A DNA stretch of 64,000 nt from Commensalibacter papalotli (GTDB lineage Bacteria; Pseudomonadota; Alphaproteobacteria; Acetobacterales; Acetobacteraceae): the NCBI RefSeq assembly GCF_947179115.1, contig NZ_CAMXCI010000001.1:248001-312000 (forward strand), in the 5' to 3' direction. Below the pieces are notes generated by a model. It was given only the letters and a program-made list of their open reading frames with translations, did not search any database and had not been told where the DNA came from. Below are positions 1-8,574 of this stretch, in pieces. Within the stretch, counting starts at the first letter, position 1, and each line of letters begins with the position of its first letter. The translations under genes and the position numbers were made by a program.

Positions 1-708
1 ACCATGATCGCATTCGCTGAGACAACAGATTGTCGAACACAGATTTTACTGCGTTGTTTCGGTGAAGAGTTACAAGAACCTTGTGGTCATTGTGATAATT
101 GTAAGTATCCTGTTTCTTTGTTTAATGGTACGGTTGCCGCACAAAAAGTGTTATCAGCGGTTTATAGAACTGGCCAACGTTTTGGTGCTATACACATTAT
201 TAATGTTTTAAGAGGAAAAAAGAGTGATCATATTGATAATTATCAACATGATCAGTTGCCTGTATTTGGTATTGGTAAAGATAAACCCAATCAGTTTTGG
301 CGTGCTGTCATCCGACAATTAATGGCCAAAGATGCATTAAGGCAAGGGGCAGAACATTCTAACTTGTTTCTTAATCAAGACAAAGCGTTGCCACTTTTAA
401 AAGGCAACGAACAGCTTTACTTAAGAGAGGATATTGTTCAGGTTCGCTCTGAGAAAACGCATGCTTATCCACAGCAAATAGAACTTTCTCAAGAACAGCA
501 ACATATCTTTGATCAATTGAAATTGTGGCGTTTATCTGAGGCCAGAGAGCAAGAAGTTCCTCCTTATATCATTTTTCATGATGCGGTTTTACGAGAAATA
601 GCAATAACGTGCCCTCAGAATATAGAAGCATTGAAAAATGTAAAAGGAATTGGAGACAGTAAAATTGAACGTTACGGTCAGATTTTGTTGGAGTATATTC
701 ACCGTTAA
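1..708 (+). CDS. recQ: ATP-dependent DNA helicase RecQ, C-terminal part
   Basis: This is the 3' end of a RecQ-family 3'-5' DNA helicase; the motor domains lie before the window. The reading frame is open from base 1, so the ATG at 4 is internal. The visible part starts in the zinc-binding subdomain, with the Cys cluster CGHCDNC near residue 27 plus upstream Cys residues. The winged-helix RQC region follows at roughly residues 35-130. The final ~65 residues look like an HRDC domain and include a helix-hairpin-like KNVKGIGDSKIERYG. RecQ unwinds DNA during recombination and fork repair. Seen: zinc motif and HRDC-like end. Inferred: full-length helicase upstream. Confidence 0.93.
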   Translation, partial: TMIAFAETTDCRTQILLRCFGEELQEPCGHCDNCKYPVSLFNGTVAAQKVLSAVYRTGQRFGAIHIINVLRGKKSDHIDNYQHDQLPVFGIGKDKPNQFWRAVIRQLMAKDALRQGAEHSNLFLNQDKALPLLKGNEQLYLREDIVQVRSEKTHAYPQQIELSQEQQHIFDQLKLWRLSEAREQEVPPYIIFHDAVLREIAITCPQNIEALKNVKGIGDSKIERYGQILLEYIHR

Positions 709-982
709 GGAAATCTTATATATTCTTAGACTATGGATATGATTTATTAGCGAGCTCATTCATTTTAAAGTTAACTTTTTAATTCGTGTTATTGATGTAA
801 TTTTCGTTTGTATTGTGGTGTTCATGGTGAACTAAGTGTTACAAATCTTGGAAATACCATTGTTGGCTATTTAGATTATCTTTGTTTTGCATGAGTTGAT
901 TATTACGTTTTTTTAAAAATAAAATTTAGAAGGAATATATTATTAATGATGCAGATTATTCTTCATATCTTTAAATAATTAC

Positions 983-1013
983 TTGATTTTTTTCGGAAAT
1001 TCTTTCATATAAA
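983..1013 (+). promoter_or_regulatory. candidate rpsB promoter
   Basis: TTGATT at 983-988 and TATAAA at 1008-1013 form a sigma-70-like pair, but the 19-nt spacer is long. The predicted start, near 1020, lies just before the leader stem. The rest of the 415-bp gap between recQ and rpsB (709-982) is very AT-rich; I see no gene or strong hairpin there. Confidence 0.35.
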
Positions 1014-1042
1014 CTCTATCGAAATTGCTCGATAAATTCACA

Positions 1043-1090
1043 CGTAAAGTCTTTGCCACTGGTGCCTGAAATATGGATCGGCGCTTTACG
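1043..1090 (+). promoter_or_regulatory. rpsB 5' leader stem-loop
   Basis: CGTAAAG (1043-1049) pairs perfectly with CTTTACG (1084-1090). The 34-nt interval is GC-richer than the surrounding spacer, and GCC/GGC can extend an inner helix. The structure ends about 18 nt before the Shine-Dalgarno AAAGGA of rpsB. Ribosomal-protein leaders are often bound by their own product, and S2 autoregulates rpsB-tsf in E. coli. That this one binds S2 is inference. Confidence 0.5.
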
Positions 1091-1123
1091 GAGGTTTAAC
1101 CAGAAAGAAAGGATGCACGTCAA

Positions 1124-1912
1124 ATGGCGATGCCACATTTTACCCTACGTCAATTATTAGAAGCTGGTGTTCATTTTGGACATCATACCCGTCGTTGGAA
1201 CCCAAAAATGGCTCCATTTTTGTTTGGGGTTCGTAACCAGGTTCATATCATCGATTTGCAACAAACCGTTCCTATGTTGGATCGCGCATTGAATGCTGTT
1301 CGTGATACCGTTGCTAATGGTGGACGTGTTCTTTTTGTTGGAACAAAACGTACAGCAGCAGAAAGCGTTGCTGAAACTGCAAAACGTTGTGGTCAATATT
1401 ATGTTAATCACCGCTGGTTGGGCGGAATGTTAACCAACTGGAAAACTATTACTAATTCCATTAAACGTTTACGTCATGTAGAAGAAACCCTTGATGGCGA
1501 TACAGCAGGTTTAACAAAGAAAGAAGTTCTACAATTAACACGTGAGCGTGAAAAATTGGAACGTTCTTTGGGCGGTATTAAAGAAATGGGAGGTCTTCCA
1601 GACATTCTTTTCATTATTGATACAAACAAAGAAAAACTAGCTGTTCAAGAAGCAAATAAACTGGGTATTCCTGTTGTTGCTGTTTTGGATAGTAACTCTG
1701 ATCCAGCAGGAATTACCTATCCTGTTCCTGGAAATGATGATGCATTACGCTCTATCAATCTTTACTGTGAGCTTGTAGCTGGTGCTGTTTTAGATGGTAT
1801 TTCTGCTGAACTAGGTGCTTCAGGTCAAGATCTTGGTGCTTCAGAAGAACTGCCTCCTGAAGTAATGATGGAAACAGTTTCTATTGAAGAAACATCTGAA
1901 ATCCCAGCTTAA
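1124..1912 (+). CDS. rpsB: 30S ribosomal protein S2
   Basis: Structural protein of the small ribosomal subunit, needed for S1 binding and translation initiation. The 262-residue product has the family signature throughout, including LLEAGVHFGHHTRRWNPKM near the start, VLFVGTKRTA near residue 68 and IDTNKEKLAVQEANKLGIP in the C-terminal half. Length fits the family; the acidic last ~30 residues are a lineage-specific tail. The start is the ATG 10 nt after AAAGGA; an ATG 11 bases upstream is out of frame. It is followed by tsf, the usual bacterial arrangement. Confidence 0.98.
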   Translation: MAMPHFTLRQLLEAGVHFGHHTRRWNPKMAPFLFGVRNQVHIIDLQQTVPMLDRALNAVRDTVANGGRVLFVGTKRTAAESVAETAKRCGQYYVNHRWLGGMLTNWKTITNSIKRLRHVEETLDGDTAGLTKKEVLQLTREREKLERSLGGIKEMGGLPDILFIIDTNKEKLAVQEANKLGIPVVAVLDSNSDPAGITYPVPGNDDALRSINLYCELVAGAVLDGISAELGASGQDLGASEELPPEVMMETVSIEETSEIPA

Positions 1913-1980
1913 TTATCATAGTTATCAAAACTTGATTTGATATAGACAAAACCAATAACTTTGTCTGAATAGTGATAAGT

Positions 1981-2006
1981 GGGCGTCTCGAACTATCGGG
2001 ACGCCT
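1981..2006 (+). terminator. rpsB-tsf intercistronic hairpin
   Basis: Positions 1981-1990 pair with 1997-2006 (GGCGTC against GACGCC, extended by CG/CG and wobble pairs) around the loop AACTAT. There is no U-run after it, so full termination is unlikely. It more likely serves as an attenuator, an mRNA-stability element or a processing site that sets the rpsB:tsf ratio. The tsf Shine-Dalgarno GAGG at 2021-2024 stays outside the stem. Confidence 0.6.
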
Positions 2007-2030
2007 CTGCATTTAAAAAAGAGGAAAAAT

Positions 2031-2936
2031 ATGGCACAAATTACAGCTGCGTTAGTCAAAGAACTGCGCGAAAAAACCGGTGCTGGTATGATGGATTGTA
2101 AAAAAGCACTGAATGAAACTGCTGGAAATGTTGAAGAAGCAATTGACTGGTTACGTACTAAAGGTCTTGCTACTGCGGCTAAGAAATCAGGTCGTGTTGC
2201 GGCTGAAGGTCTTGTTGGTGTTGCAACTGCAGGTAACAAAGCAGCCATCGTGGAAATCAATGCTGAAACAGACTTTGTTGCGCGTAACGAACAGTTTCAA
2301 CAATTTGTTGAAGATGCAGCAAAAGTTGCATTAACAACAGGGAATGACGTCGAAGCATTAAAAAATGCAACCATGGATAATGGTAAAACTGTTGCTGAGA
2401 ACTTAACTTCTTTGATTGCGACTATTGGCGAAAACATGACCATTCGTCGCGTAAGCGTTCTCGAAGTTGGCTCTGGTGTTGTTGCAAGTTATGTTCATTC
2501 TGCACTTCGTCCAACTGTTGGTAAAATTGCGGTATTGGTTGCTCTTGAAGCACCATCAGCATCTGCTGATCTTGAAGACCTAGGTCGTAAAATCGGAATG
2601 CAAGTTGCTGCTGTTCGTCCAATTGCATTGCGTATTGAAGAAGTATCTTCTGAAGAATTAGAGCGTGAAAAAGCGATCTTTGTAGAACAAGCTCGTGCTT
2701 CTGGTAAACCAGATAATATCATTGAAAAAATGATTGATGGTCGTATCCGCAAATTCTATGAAGAAGTCGTGTTACTTGAACAAACTTGGATTCATGACGG
2801 CGAAAGTAAAGTTAAAGCTGTTGTTGAGAAAAGTGGTTCTAAGCTAGTTGTTTTCGAACGCTTCCACCTTGGTGAAGGCATTGAAAAAGAAGAAACAGAT
2901 TTTGCTGCTGAAGTTGCTCAGGCTGCTAAAGGCTAA
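2031..2936 (+). CDS. tsf: translation elongation factor Ts
   Basis: Guanine-nucleotide exchange factor that recycles EF-Tu-GDP in the cytoplasm. The N-terminal UBA-like segment carries the family signature LREKTGAGMMDCKKAL, and the core has the TDFVARN motif near residue 80 that contacts EF-Tu. The 301-residue length fits proteobacterial EF-Ts. The ATG sits 6 nt after GAGG. It lies downstream of rpsB, separated by the hairpin at 1981-2006, and 29 bp upstream of recO. Confidence 0.98.
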   Translation: MAQITAALVKELREKTGAGMMDCKKALNETAGNVEEAIDWLRTKGLATAAKKSGRVAAEGLVGVATAGNKAAIVEINAETDFVARNEQFQQFVEDAAKVALTTGNDVEALKNATMDNGKTVAENLTSLIATIGENMTIRRVSVLEVGSGVVASYVHSALRPTVGKIAVLVALEAPSASADLEDLGRKIGMQVAAVRPIALRIEEVSSEELEREKAIFVEQARASGKPDNIIEKMIDGRIRKFYEEVVLLEQTWIHDGESKVKAVVEKSGSKLVVFERFHLGEGIEKEETDFAAEVAQAAKG

Positions 2937-2965
2937 TCTGACGATAAAGGGAGGAGAAGTTATTC

Positions 2966-3706
2966 ATGCTTGAATGGTCTTCTCCTTCTATTATCCTAAG
3001 CACACGGTATTATGGCGAGATCGATGGAATTGTCAGTGTTCTGTCCTTAGATCATGGATTATATCGTGGCGTAGTGAGAGCAATGGGGGCTCGTAAAAAT
3101 TCCTCAGTCTGGCAAATGGGTAATTTTATTGCAGCAGAGTGGTCTGCAAGGTTACAAGATCAGCTTGGTCATTTCAAAGGCGAGCTTGTCAGAGCTAATT
3201 TTGCTTCTTTGGCATCATTTCCTTTTGCTTTTTCCATTTTATCTTCGATATGTGCCGTTGCTGAGGGCAGTTTAATTGAAAGACAGTCTGTACCTGATAT
3301 TGCACGTTTATTATTTAAGATATTGACGTTTCTGACACTAGATCCTCAGGAAGCCGAAGAAAAAGCCTTGTCTCAACTTCTTCGATGGGAAGTCATGCTG
3401 TTGGCAGAGTTGGGATATGGTTTGGATTTTTCTGTTTGTAAGGAATATGGAACGGGTATTTCTTATTGGGTTTCCCCTAAAACAGGAAAAGTCGTAACAG
3501 AAGAAATGGCAGGAGAGTGGAAGCCTCGTTTATTACCTTTGCCTGCTTTGTTTATTGATGATCAGAACCAAGGAAATTTACAAGATTGGCATGACGGGTT
3601 ACGCTTAACTGGTTACTTTTTAGAAAAGCATATTTTTTATTTAAAGAACAAACCTTTGCCAAATGCTAGAGGATTATTGCTTGAAAAAATCAAAAGTCAG
3701 CTTTGA
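2966..3706 (+). CDS. recO: DNA repair protein RecO
   Basis: RecO works with RecR to load RecA on SSB-coated single-stranded DNA in gap repair. The 246-residue protein opens with an OB-fold-type segment (STRYYGEIDGIVSVLSLDHG), typical of alphaproteobacterial RecO, and has the helical C-terminal domain. Cys residues are few, so a zinc site is not evident, as in many proteobacterial RecO proteins. The start ATG follows GGGAGGAG at about 2949-2956. It is co-directional with tsf and convergent with the exporter gene on the other strand. Confidence 0.9.
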   Translation: MLEWSSPSIILSTRYYGEIDGIVSVLSLDHGLYRGVVRAMGARKNSSVWQMGNFIAAEWSARLQDQLGHFKGELVRANFASLASFPFAFSILSSICAVAEGSLIERQSVPDIARLLFKILTFLTLDPQEAEEKALSQLLRWEVMLLAELGYGLDFSVCKEYGTGISYWVSPKTGKVVTEEMAGEWKPRLLPLPALFIDDQNQGNLQDWHDGLRLTGYFLEKHIFYLKNKPLPNARGLLLEKIKSQL

Positions 3707-3738
3707 ATTTTCATAATACTGAGAAGTAAATTTTGATT

Positions 3739-5853
3739 TTATAATTTAAAATATTTTTTTTGAGACAATGAAAATAGTTTTATGAATTTTTTATAACTGT
3801 TTAATTGGCTCTTGATTATACAAATAGAAGATAAAATTGGTAATAGAGTTTGCTTTAGATAAGCGTTTTCATCTTTGACAAGAAATTCTTTAAATCTTTG
3901 ATAATCTTTATCTATAGATTGTGTATTCAATAGCTTAGGAAGAATATGAATTTGATATAATAAAGAGTTAAGGATATTTTTTAATTCAACAGGAAGATTT
4001 TTCTCTTGTTGCAAGAAAATGCGTATTTGAATAATTTGAACGCCTGTCAAAATAATGGATTGTGCTCCGTAAAAGTAAATATTCTGATTTTCTTTTGGTA
4101 GGTTTTTGGTATCGTCAATAAGGTAAACAAGATTACTGATTTGTTGATCAATCCATTTTTGTGTTGAAGGTAAAATATATTTATTGGGAAGATTGCTCAA
4201 ATTTAAAATCATTTGTTTACAGGTAAAGCAATATTCTTTTGTGTCATTAATGGGAAAAATCAAACGGCACATTAACCAAGTAAAAATAATGGCGCAGATC
4301 AAAGCTAGGCAAAGATTAAAATATGTTATTTCGTTAATACGACTTTGATTATTATAGCTGATTAATACAGAAAATAAAAAATTATAAGCAATACCAGTCA
4401 GTGCTATTGCTGGGTTACAAGATGCTAAACCAGCAATAAACATAAAAGGTAGAACAATAATGGTTAATATTTCAAAATTGCTGACAGGTGGGATTAATAT
4501 AAAATTGATCAAAAAAATGCTTAATATGGCATATACAGCACCATTTAAATAATGCTTAGCTGCTTTTGCTGGGCGATCCGCAATTGAGGTAATCGCACAG
4601 ATAATCGCAACATACATGACGAATAACATTCCGTTACTCCATGCTGTAACCTGCCATATAATCGATGCTAAAATAATAGAGATAAATACACGCAGCCCAT
4701 TGCTGAGTGATTTTCTCAAATTTCTATAGGTGTTAATTCGATAGTTATAATAGGTTGCTTTTTTACTTTTTGTATGATTGTTAAGTTGAATAAACATATA
4801 TTCTAAATGAGATAAAGAATCATAAACAATAGATAACTCCGCAAACAATAATTCTTCTTTTGAAATAGTTTTATCCTGCAAATTGAGCAAAAATTCTGCA
4901 GTTTTAAGAAGTTGTTTGTATATATTATTTCTAACTTCTTTAATTCTTTTTAATGTGTCGTTAACGTTGGTATTGCTTTTTATTAAATCAGGTAATTCTG
5001 TAAAAAAAATAGCTGCTTTTTTTGGTAAATCTTGAATAGTGTTGTTTGTATTTCTGGTTGGAGCTAGTTTTTGTAAACAAAAAGTTTTAAATAAAATGTT
5101 ATTAGCGATTGCCAATATCATTCTGCCATGTGCCCCAAGATGACTGTGTGGAGCAATTGCCATGTCTGTAAATTCAGATTGTTGATTAAGTTTATAAAAA
5201 ATAGAAAAAATATTTTTATTATCTTCTAAGATAGAAATATTTCCTTTGAAAAAGCTTGATAAAACAAAGCAAGTTTTACTGATGGCTTGATCTAGATTGT
5301 CTTGTAACCATTGTATTTGTATCGTTCTTTGACCTCCTACACAAATAGAAGTCGCAGTCTTTTGAAGAATAATAGCGAGAATAATATAGGAGGCTCTGGC
5401 CATAGCAATATCAAAAGCTTGATTAGGATTAGGAATGGCATCAATAGCAATCAAAGCATATGTAAAAGCAGAAACGCGCATCCCATGAACGCGATAGTTA
5501 TTAAGGAGCGTTGCCAAAAAGCAGCATAACGATACCCAAAAAGCAAGCGTGATCATAAATAAGGATGCTTGTTGAGGGAAAATCACGACCGACGTTACTG
5601 CGGCGATTGTTCCCAAGATTGTACCAAACAAATGCCAACGAGATTTTGCATTGCTTTCTTCTGGGGTTAAAAGGGATACCATCCATACAGTTAAGGGAGC
5701 CCAAAAAGGAGAGCTCATCTCCATCCATAAAGCAATATATAGAGCAACAATAGAGGTAACTCCTGTTCTACATGCAAATCCCAATGCAGGTTTGCTGGGT
5801 GCATATAACCACTGCCATTTTTTTAAATTGATAACGGGCAAGAATAATTTCAT
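3739..5853 (-). CDS. FUSC-family inner-membrane protein (putative aromatic acid/fusaric acid exporter)
   Basis: A 704-residue membrane protein with two hydrophobic clusters of about six segments each (roughly residues 25-175 and 385-535), separated by a long helical cytosolic region and followed by another. This tandem layout is that of FUSC/AaeB-type proteins. The opening segment, with PALGFACRTGVTSIVALYIA and FWAPLTVWMVSLL, closely follows the family pattern. Relatives pump aromatic carboxylic acids with periplasmic partners. No membrane-fusion or outer-membrane partner gene lies next to it, so substrate and complex are unknown. Convergent with recO. Confidence 0.8.
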   Translation of the reverse strand: MKLFLPVINLKKWQWLYAPSKPALGFACRTGVTSIVALYIALWMEMSSPFWAPLTVWMVSLLTPEESNAKSRWHLFGTILGTIAAVTSVVIFPQQASLFMITLAFWVSLCCFLATLLNNYRVHGMRVSAFTYALIAIDAIPNPNQAFDIAMARASYIILAIILQKTATSICVGGQRTIQIQWLQDNLDQAISKTCFVLSSFFKGNISILEDNKNIFSIFYKLNQQSEFTDMAIAPHSHLGAHGRMILAIANNILFKTFCLQKLAPTRNTNNTIQDLPKKAAIFFTELPDLIKSNTNVNDTLKRIKEVRNNIYKQLLKTAEFLLNLQDKTISKEELLFAELSIVYDSLSHLEYMFIQLNNHTKSKKATYYNYRINTYRNLRKSLSNGLRVFISIILASIIWQVTAWSNGMLFVMYVAIICAITSIADRPAKAAKHYLNGAVYAILSIFLINFILIPPVSNFEILTIIVLPFMFIAGLASCNPAIALTGIAYNFLFSVLISYNNQSRINEITYFNLCLALICAIIFTWLMCRLIFPINDTKEYCFTCKQMILNLSNLPNKYILPSTQKWIDQQISNLVYLIDDTKNLPKENQNIYFYGAQSIILTGVQIIQIRIFLQQEKNLPVELKNILNSLLYQIHILPKLLNTQSIDKDYQRFKEFLVKDENAYLKQTLLPILSSICIIKSQLNSYKKFIKLFSLSQKKYFKL

Positions 5854-5976
5854 ATGTTAAAGTTTAAATAGATATTGATCACTTTATTGTGATGTAAATT
5901 ATATAACAGTAATTAGCAAAGCTGAGTCATAATTAATCTATTCTATAACGATAGTGGAAACAAAGGATAAATTATC

Positions 5977-7065
5977 ATGGCTCGCGGTCAATTTTCTATT
6001 CAGGAACAAGAATATGGTAAAACCAGTGGTGGTGAGATTGTTAAAGAATTTACACTCAGAAATGCCAAAGGTATAGAAGTCAAATTTCTCACATTTGGGG
6101 GTGCAATTACTTCTTTGTTAATTCCTGATAATAAGGGACATTTTGAAAATGTCGTTCTAGGATTCTCAACACTAGAGCAATATGAGAATGATCCTGGCCC
6201 TAGGCCTTATTTTGGCGCATTGATAGGTCGTTATGGTAATCGTATTGCAGGTAAATTTTCTCTCGAAGGTAAAAGCTATAATTTATCACTAAATGAGAAT
6301 TCTAATTGTTTACATGGTGGTAAAATAGGTTTTGATAAACGTGTTTGGCAGGCAGAAATTTTACCTCAAGATGATCAACAAGTTTCTGTATCTCTATCGT
6401 TACTTAGTGAGGATGGAGATCAAGGTTTTCCAGGAAATTTATCCGTTCGTGTCATTTACAGTTTAAATAACAATGATGAATTTACCATTCATTACCAAGC
6501 ACAAACTGATAAAACAACTGTCGTTAATTTAACAAATCATAGCTATATTAATTTGTCAGGTGAGGGGAATGGCTCTATTGAAAATCATACTCTTCAATTA
6601 TTCTGTAGTCATTATACGCCAGTAGATCAAAATATGATACCGACTGGTGAAATTGCACCTGTTGCCAATACCCCGATGGATTTCAGAGCATCAACTCATA
6701 TTGGCACCAATATTCGTGATAATTTTGAACAGCTATACAGAGCAATTGGATATGATCATAACTGGGTTGTTGATGGTAAGGTTAGTAAAGAAGTAAGACC
6801 TGCCGCTAAATTAGTTCATGCTGCCAGTGGCAGAAAATTAGATCTATATACAACGTTACCAGGAATGCAGGTATATACAGGAAACGCGTTGAAAGGTAAT
6901 TTAAAAGGATATTCTGGTAAAGCTTATCGTCAGTGTGAAGGTATTGCTTTTGAACCTCAATATTATCCAGACAGTCCTAATCAACCGAATTTTCCTTCGA
7001 CAATATTAAAACCAGGTGAAGTTTACGATCAAAAAACAGTTTATCATTTTTCTGTTGTGGAATAA
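5977..7065 (+). CDS. galM: aldose 1-epimerase (galactose mutarotase)
   Basis: Interconverts alpha and beta anomers of galactose and glucose, feeding alpha-galactose to galactokinase. Family landmarks are all present in 362 residues: GRYGNRIAG at 84-92, HGG at 113-115, NHSYINLSG from 187 (catalytic-acid His188) and GIAFEPQYYPDS with the catalytic-base Glu326. There is no signal peptide, so it is cytoplasmic. It lies on the plus strand about 2.4 kb from the convergent end of the minus-strand galE-galT-galK operon, so the Leloir genes are clustered but not in one transcript. Confidence 0.95.
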   Translation: MARGQFSIQEQEYGKTSGGEIVKEFTLRNAKGIEVKFLTFGGAITSLLIPDNKGHFENVVLGFSTLEQYENDPGPRPYFGALIGRYGNRIAGKFSLEGKSYNLSLNENSNCLHGGKIGFDKRVWQAEILPQDDQQVSVSLSLLSEDGDQGFPGNLSVRVIYSLNNNDEFTIHYQAQTDKTTVVNLTNHSYINLSGEGNGSIENHTLQLFCSHYTPVDQNMIPTGEIAPVANTPMDFRASTHIGTNIRDNFEQLYRAIGYDHNWVVDGKVSKEVRPAAKLVHAASGRKLDLYTTLPGMQVYTGNALKGNLKGYSGKAYRQCEGIAFEPQYYPDSPNQPNFPSTILKPGEVYDQKTVYHFSVVE

Positions 7066-7144
7066 TTCTCAAAGATAATTCTGATTAAATCATGAGGTTT
7101 ATGATAAGATTTTATGTCATAAAGTTTATGAAAAGGATCGGACA

Positions 7145-7627
7145 ATGTTTAAATTATGGAGTAATTCTTATAAAGAAGGTGATACTATGCCAAAAGCACA
7201 ACGCTTTAATGGCATGGGCCAAGACGGAGATAATTTATCGCCTTCTTTGTTTTGGGAAAATGCACCCAAAGGCACTAAAAGTTTTGTCATAACAATGTTT
7301 GATCCAGATGCACCAACGGGATCAGGATGGTGGCATTGGGTGGTTGCAAATATTCCAGCAACGGTAACTCACCTTGACGAAGGTGCATCTTCCAAAAAAA
7401 TGCCAGAGGGTTCCATACAAATTCGTAATGATTTTAGTTTTTATGAATATGGCGGTGCTGCACCACCTCCTGGGGTCAAACATCGTTATATTATAACGAT
7501 CCATGCAATGGATGTTGAAAAACTCGATATCACCAAAGATGTATCCCCAGCATTTGTTGGCTTTAATACGCATTTTCACTCTTTGGGTTCAGCACAATTA
7601 ACGTGTTTTGTTGAAACAGAAAAGTAA
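7145..7627 (+). CDS. YbhB/YbcL-type PEBP (Raf-kinase-inhibitor-like) protein
   Basis: A 160-residue phosphatidylethanolamine-binding-protein fold. The ligand-pocket motifs are clear: FDPDAPTGSGWWHWVVANIP near residue 56 and GGAAPPPGVKHRY near 110. Bacterial relatives (E. coli YbhB and YbcL) have no agreed biochemical role. There is no signal peptide, so it is probably cytoplasmic. The ATG follows AAAAGG by about 8 nt. A perfect 8-bp inverted repeat lies just downstream. No functional link to galM upstream is evident. Confidence 0.9.
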   Translation: MFKLWSNSYKEGDTMPKAQRFNGMGQDGDNLSPSLFWENAPKGTKSFVITMFDPDAPTGSGWWHWVVANIPATVTHLDEGASSKKMPEGSIQIRNDFSFYEYGGAAPPPGVKHRYIITIHAMDVEKLDITKDVSPAFVGFNTHFHSLGSAQLTCFVETEK

Positions 7628-7640
7628 GTTTTTATGGCGA

Positions 7641-7667
7641 TAAAGTTCCTTAATTTAAAGAACTTTA
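7641..7667 (+). terminator. hairpin after the PEBP gene
   Basis: TAAAGTTC (7641-7648) and GAACTTTA (7660-7667) form a perfect 8-bp stem with an 11-nt loop, followed by the T-rich TCTTATTTAAT. This is a plausible weak Rho-independent terminator separating the PEBP gene from the next gene. Confidence 0.55.
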
Positions 7668-7692
7668 TCTTATTTAATCTGGGAGTATGAGA

Positions 7693-8523
7693 ATGAGTAA
7701 AACTAAACAGCAATGTGGAATTATCATGCCTATTTCAACCATTGATGGTTGTCATGAATCCCATTGGTCAGAAGTTTTATCTATTTTAAAAGAGGTTATC
7801 GAAAGTTCTGGACTAAAAGGGGATGTTGTCAGTTATGCGGATGAGGTAGGAATCATTCAAAAACGTATCATTGATAATTTATATCATAATCCCATTATAA
7901 TTTGTGATGTGAGTGGTAAAAACCCGAATGTTATGTTTGAGCTTGGAATGCGGTTGGCCTTTGATAAACCAACCATTATTATCAAAGATGATTGCACGTC
8001 TTATTCTTTTGATACGTCACCCATTGAGCATTTAGAATATCCCAGAGATTTAAATTATATCAAAATTAATGCGTTTAAAGAACGATTGGTAGGTAAGATT
8101 AAAACTCAATTAGAAGCGATTAATAAAAAGGGTGCTTATAGTCCATTTTTAAAGCATTTCGGAGAATTTACAGTTGCTAAATTAGATCAAAAGGAAGTGT
8201 CTGGGCAGGATTATATTGTCGAGCAGTTGGGAGAAATAAGTAAAAAAATTGGCACGCTGGAGCGTGGATTTTCAACGGATAGAATTTTAACACAATCTAT
8301 ATCTAAATACTCCGCATCATGTATCAAAGCAAAAAAAGTATCTGATAAAGACTTGTTACGTTTAATTACGGAATTAGAGAGTCTTGGTATCCGTGTATCT
8401 GATGTAAAAAGTAGAAGAGATGGTCAACAAGATTTATGTTTTAGTTCATTTATGTATGATCCTAGCGTTATTGATTTAATAGTTGATTCTATATTAATAA
8501 TTATTGAAAAAGAAAAAAAATAA
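7693..8523 (+). CDS. TIR/nucleoside-2-deoxyribosyltransferase-like protein, function unknown
   Basis: The first ~145 residues look like a Rossmann-type nucleoside-deoxyribosyltransferase/TIR-like domain. They begin CGIIMPIS, pass through PIIICDVSGKNPNVMFELG (about residues 67-84, with Glu83 in the usual catalytic position) and continue with DKPTIIIKDD. The remaining ~130 residues are helical, with no family I recognise. In other bacteria such domains occur both in nucleoside salvage and as NAD-cleaving effectors of antiphage systems. I chose the ATG at 7693 because GGGAG ends 7 nt before it; the ATG at 7687 is only 1 nt from that SD. No obvious sensor gene is adjacent, so an immune role is only a hypothesis. 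Confidence 0.6.
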   Translation: MSKTKQQCGIIMPISTIDGCHESHWSEVLSILKEVIESSGLKGDVVSYADEVGIIQKRIIDNLYHNPIIICDVSGKNPNVMFELGMRLAFDKPTIIIKDDCTSYSFDTSPIEHLEYPRDLNYIKINAFKERLVGKIKTQLEAINKKGAYSPFLKHFGEFTVAKLDQKEVSGQDYIVEQLGEISKKIGTLERGFSTDRILTQSISKYSASCIKAKKVSDKDLLRLITELESLGIRVSDVKSRRDGQQDLCFSSFMYDPSVIDLIVDSILIIIEKEKK

Positions 8524-8574
8524 AATTAAGTATATTATTTTTAGCAAGTATAAATTATTCAGAGTTATTTTTGT

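Noticed and set aside
1925..2260. Antisense frame over the start of tsf (111 codons)
   Set aside because: It lies opposite highly conserved tsf codons, has no SD or family resemblance, and is explained by codon bias.
3707..3738. Terminator between recO and the FUSC-type gene
   Set aside because: The 32-bp convergent spacer is AT-rich but has no hairpin I can support.
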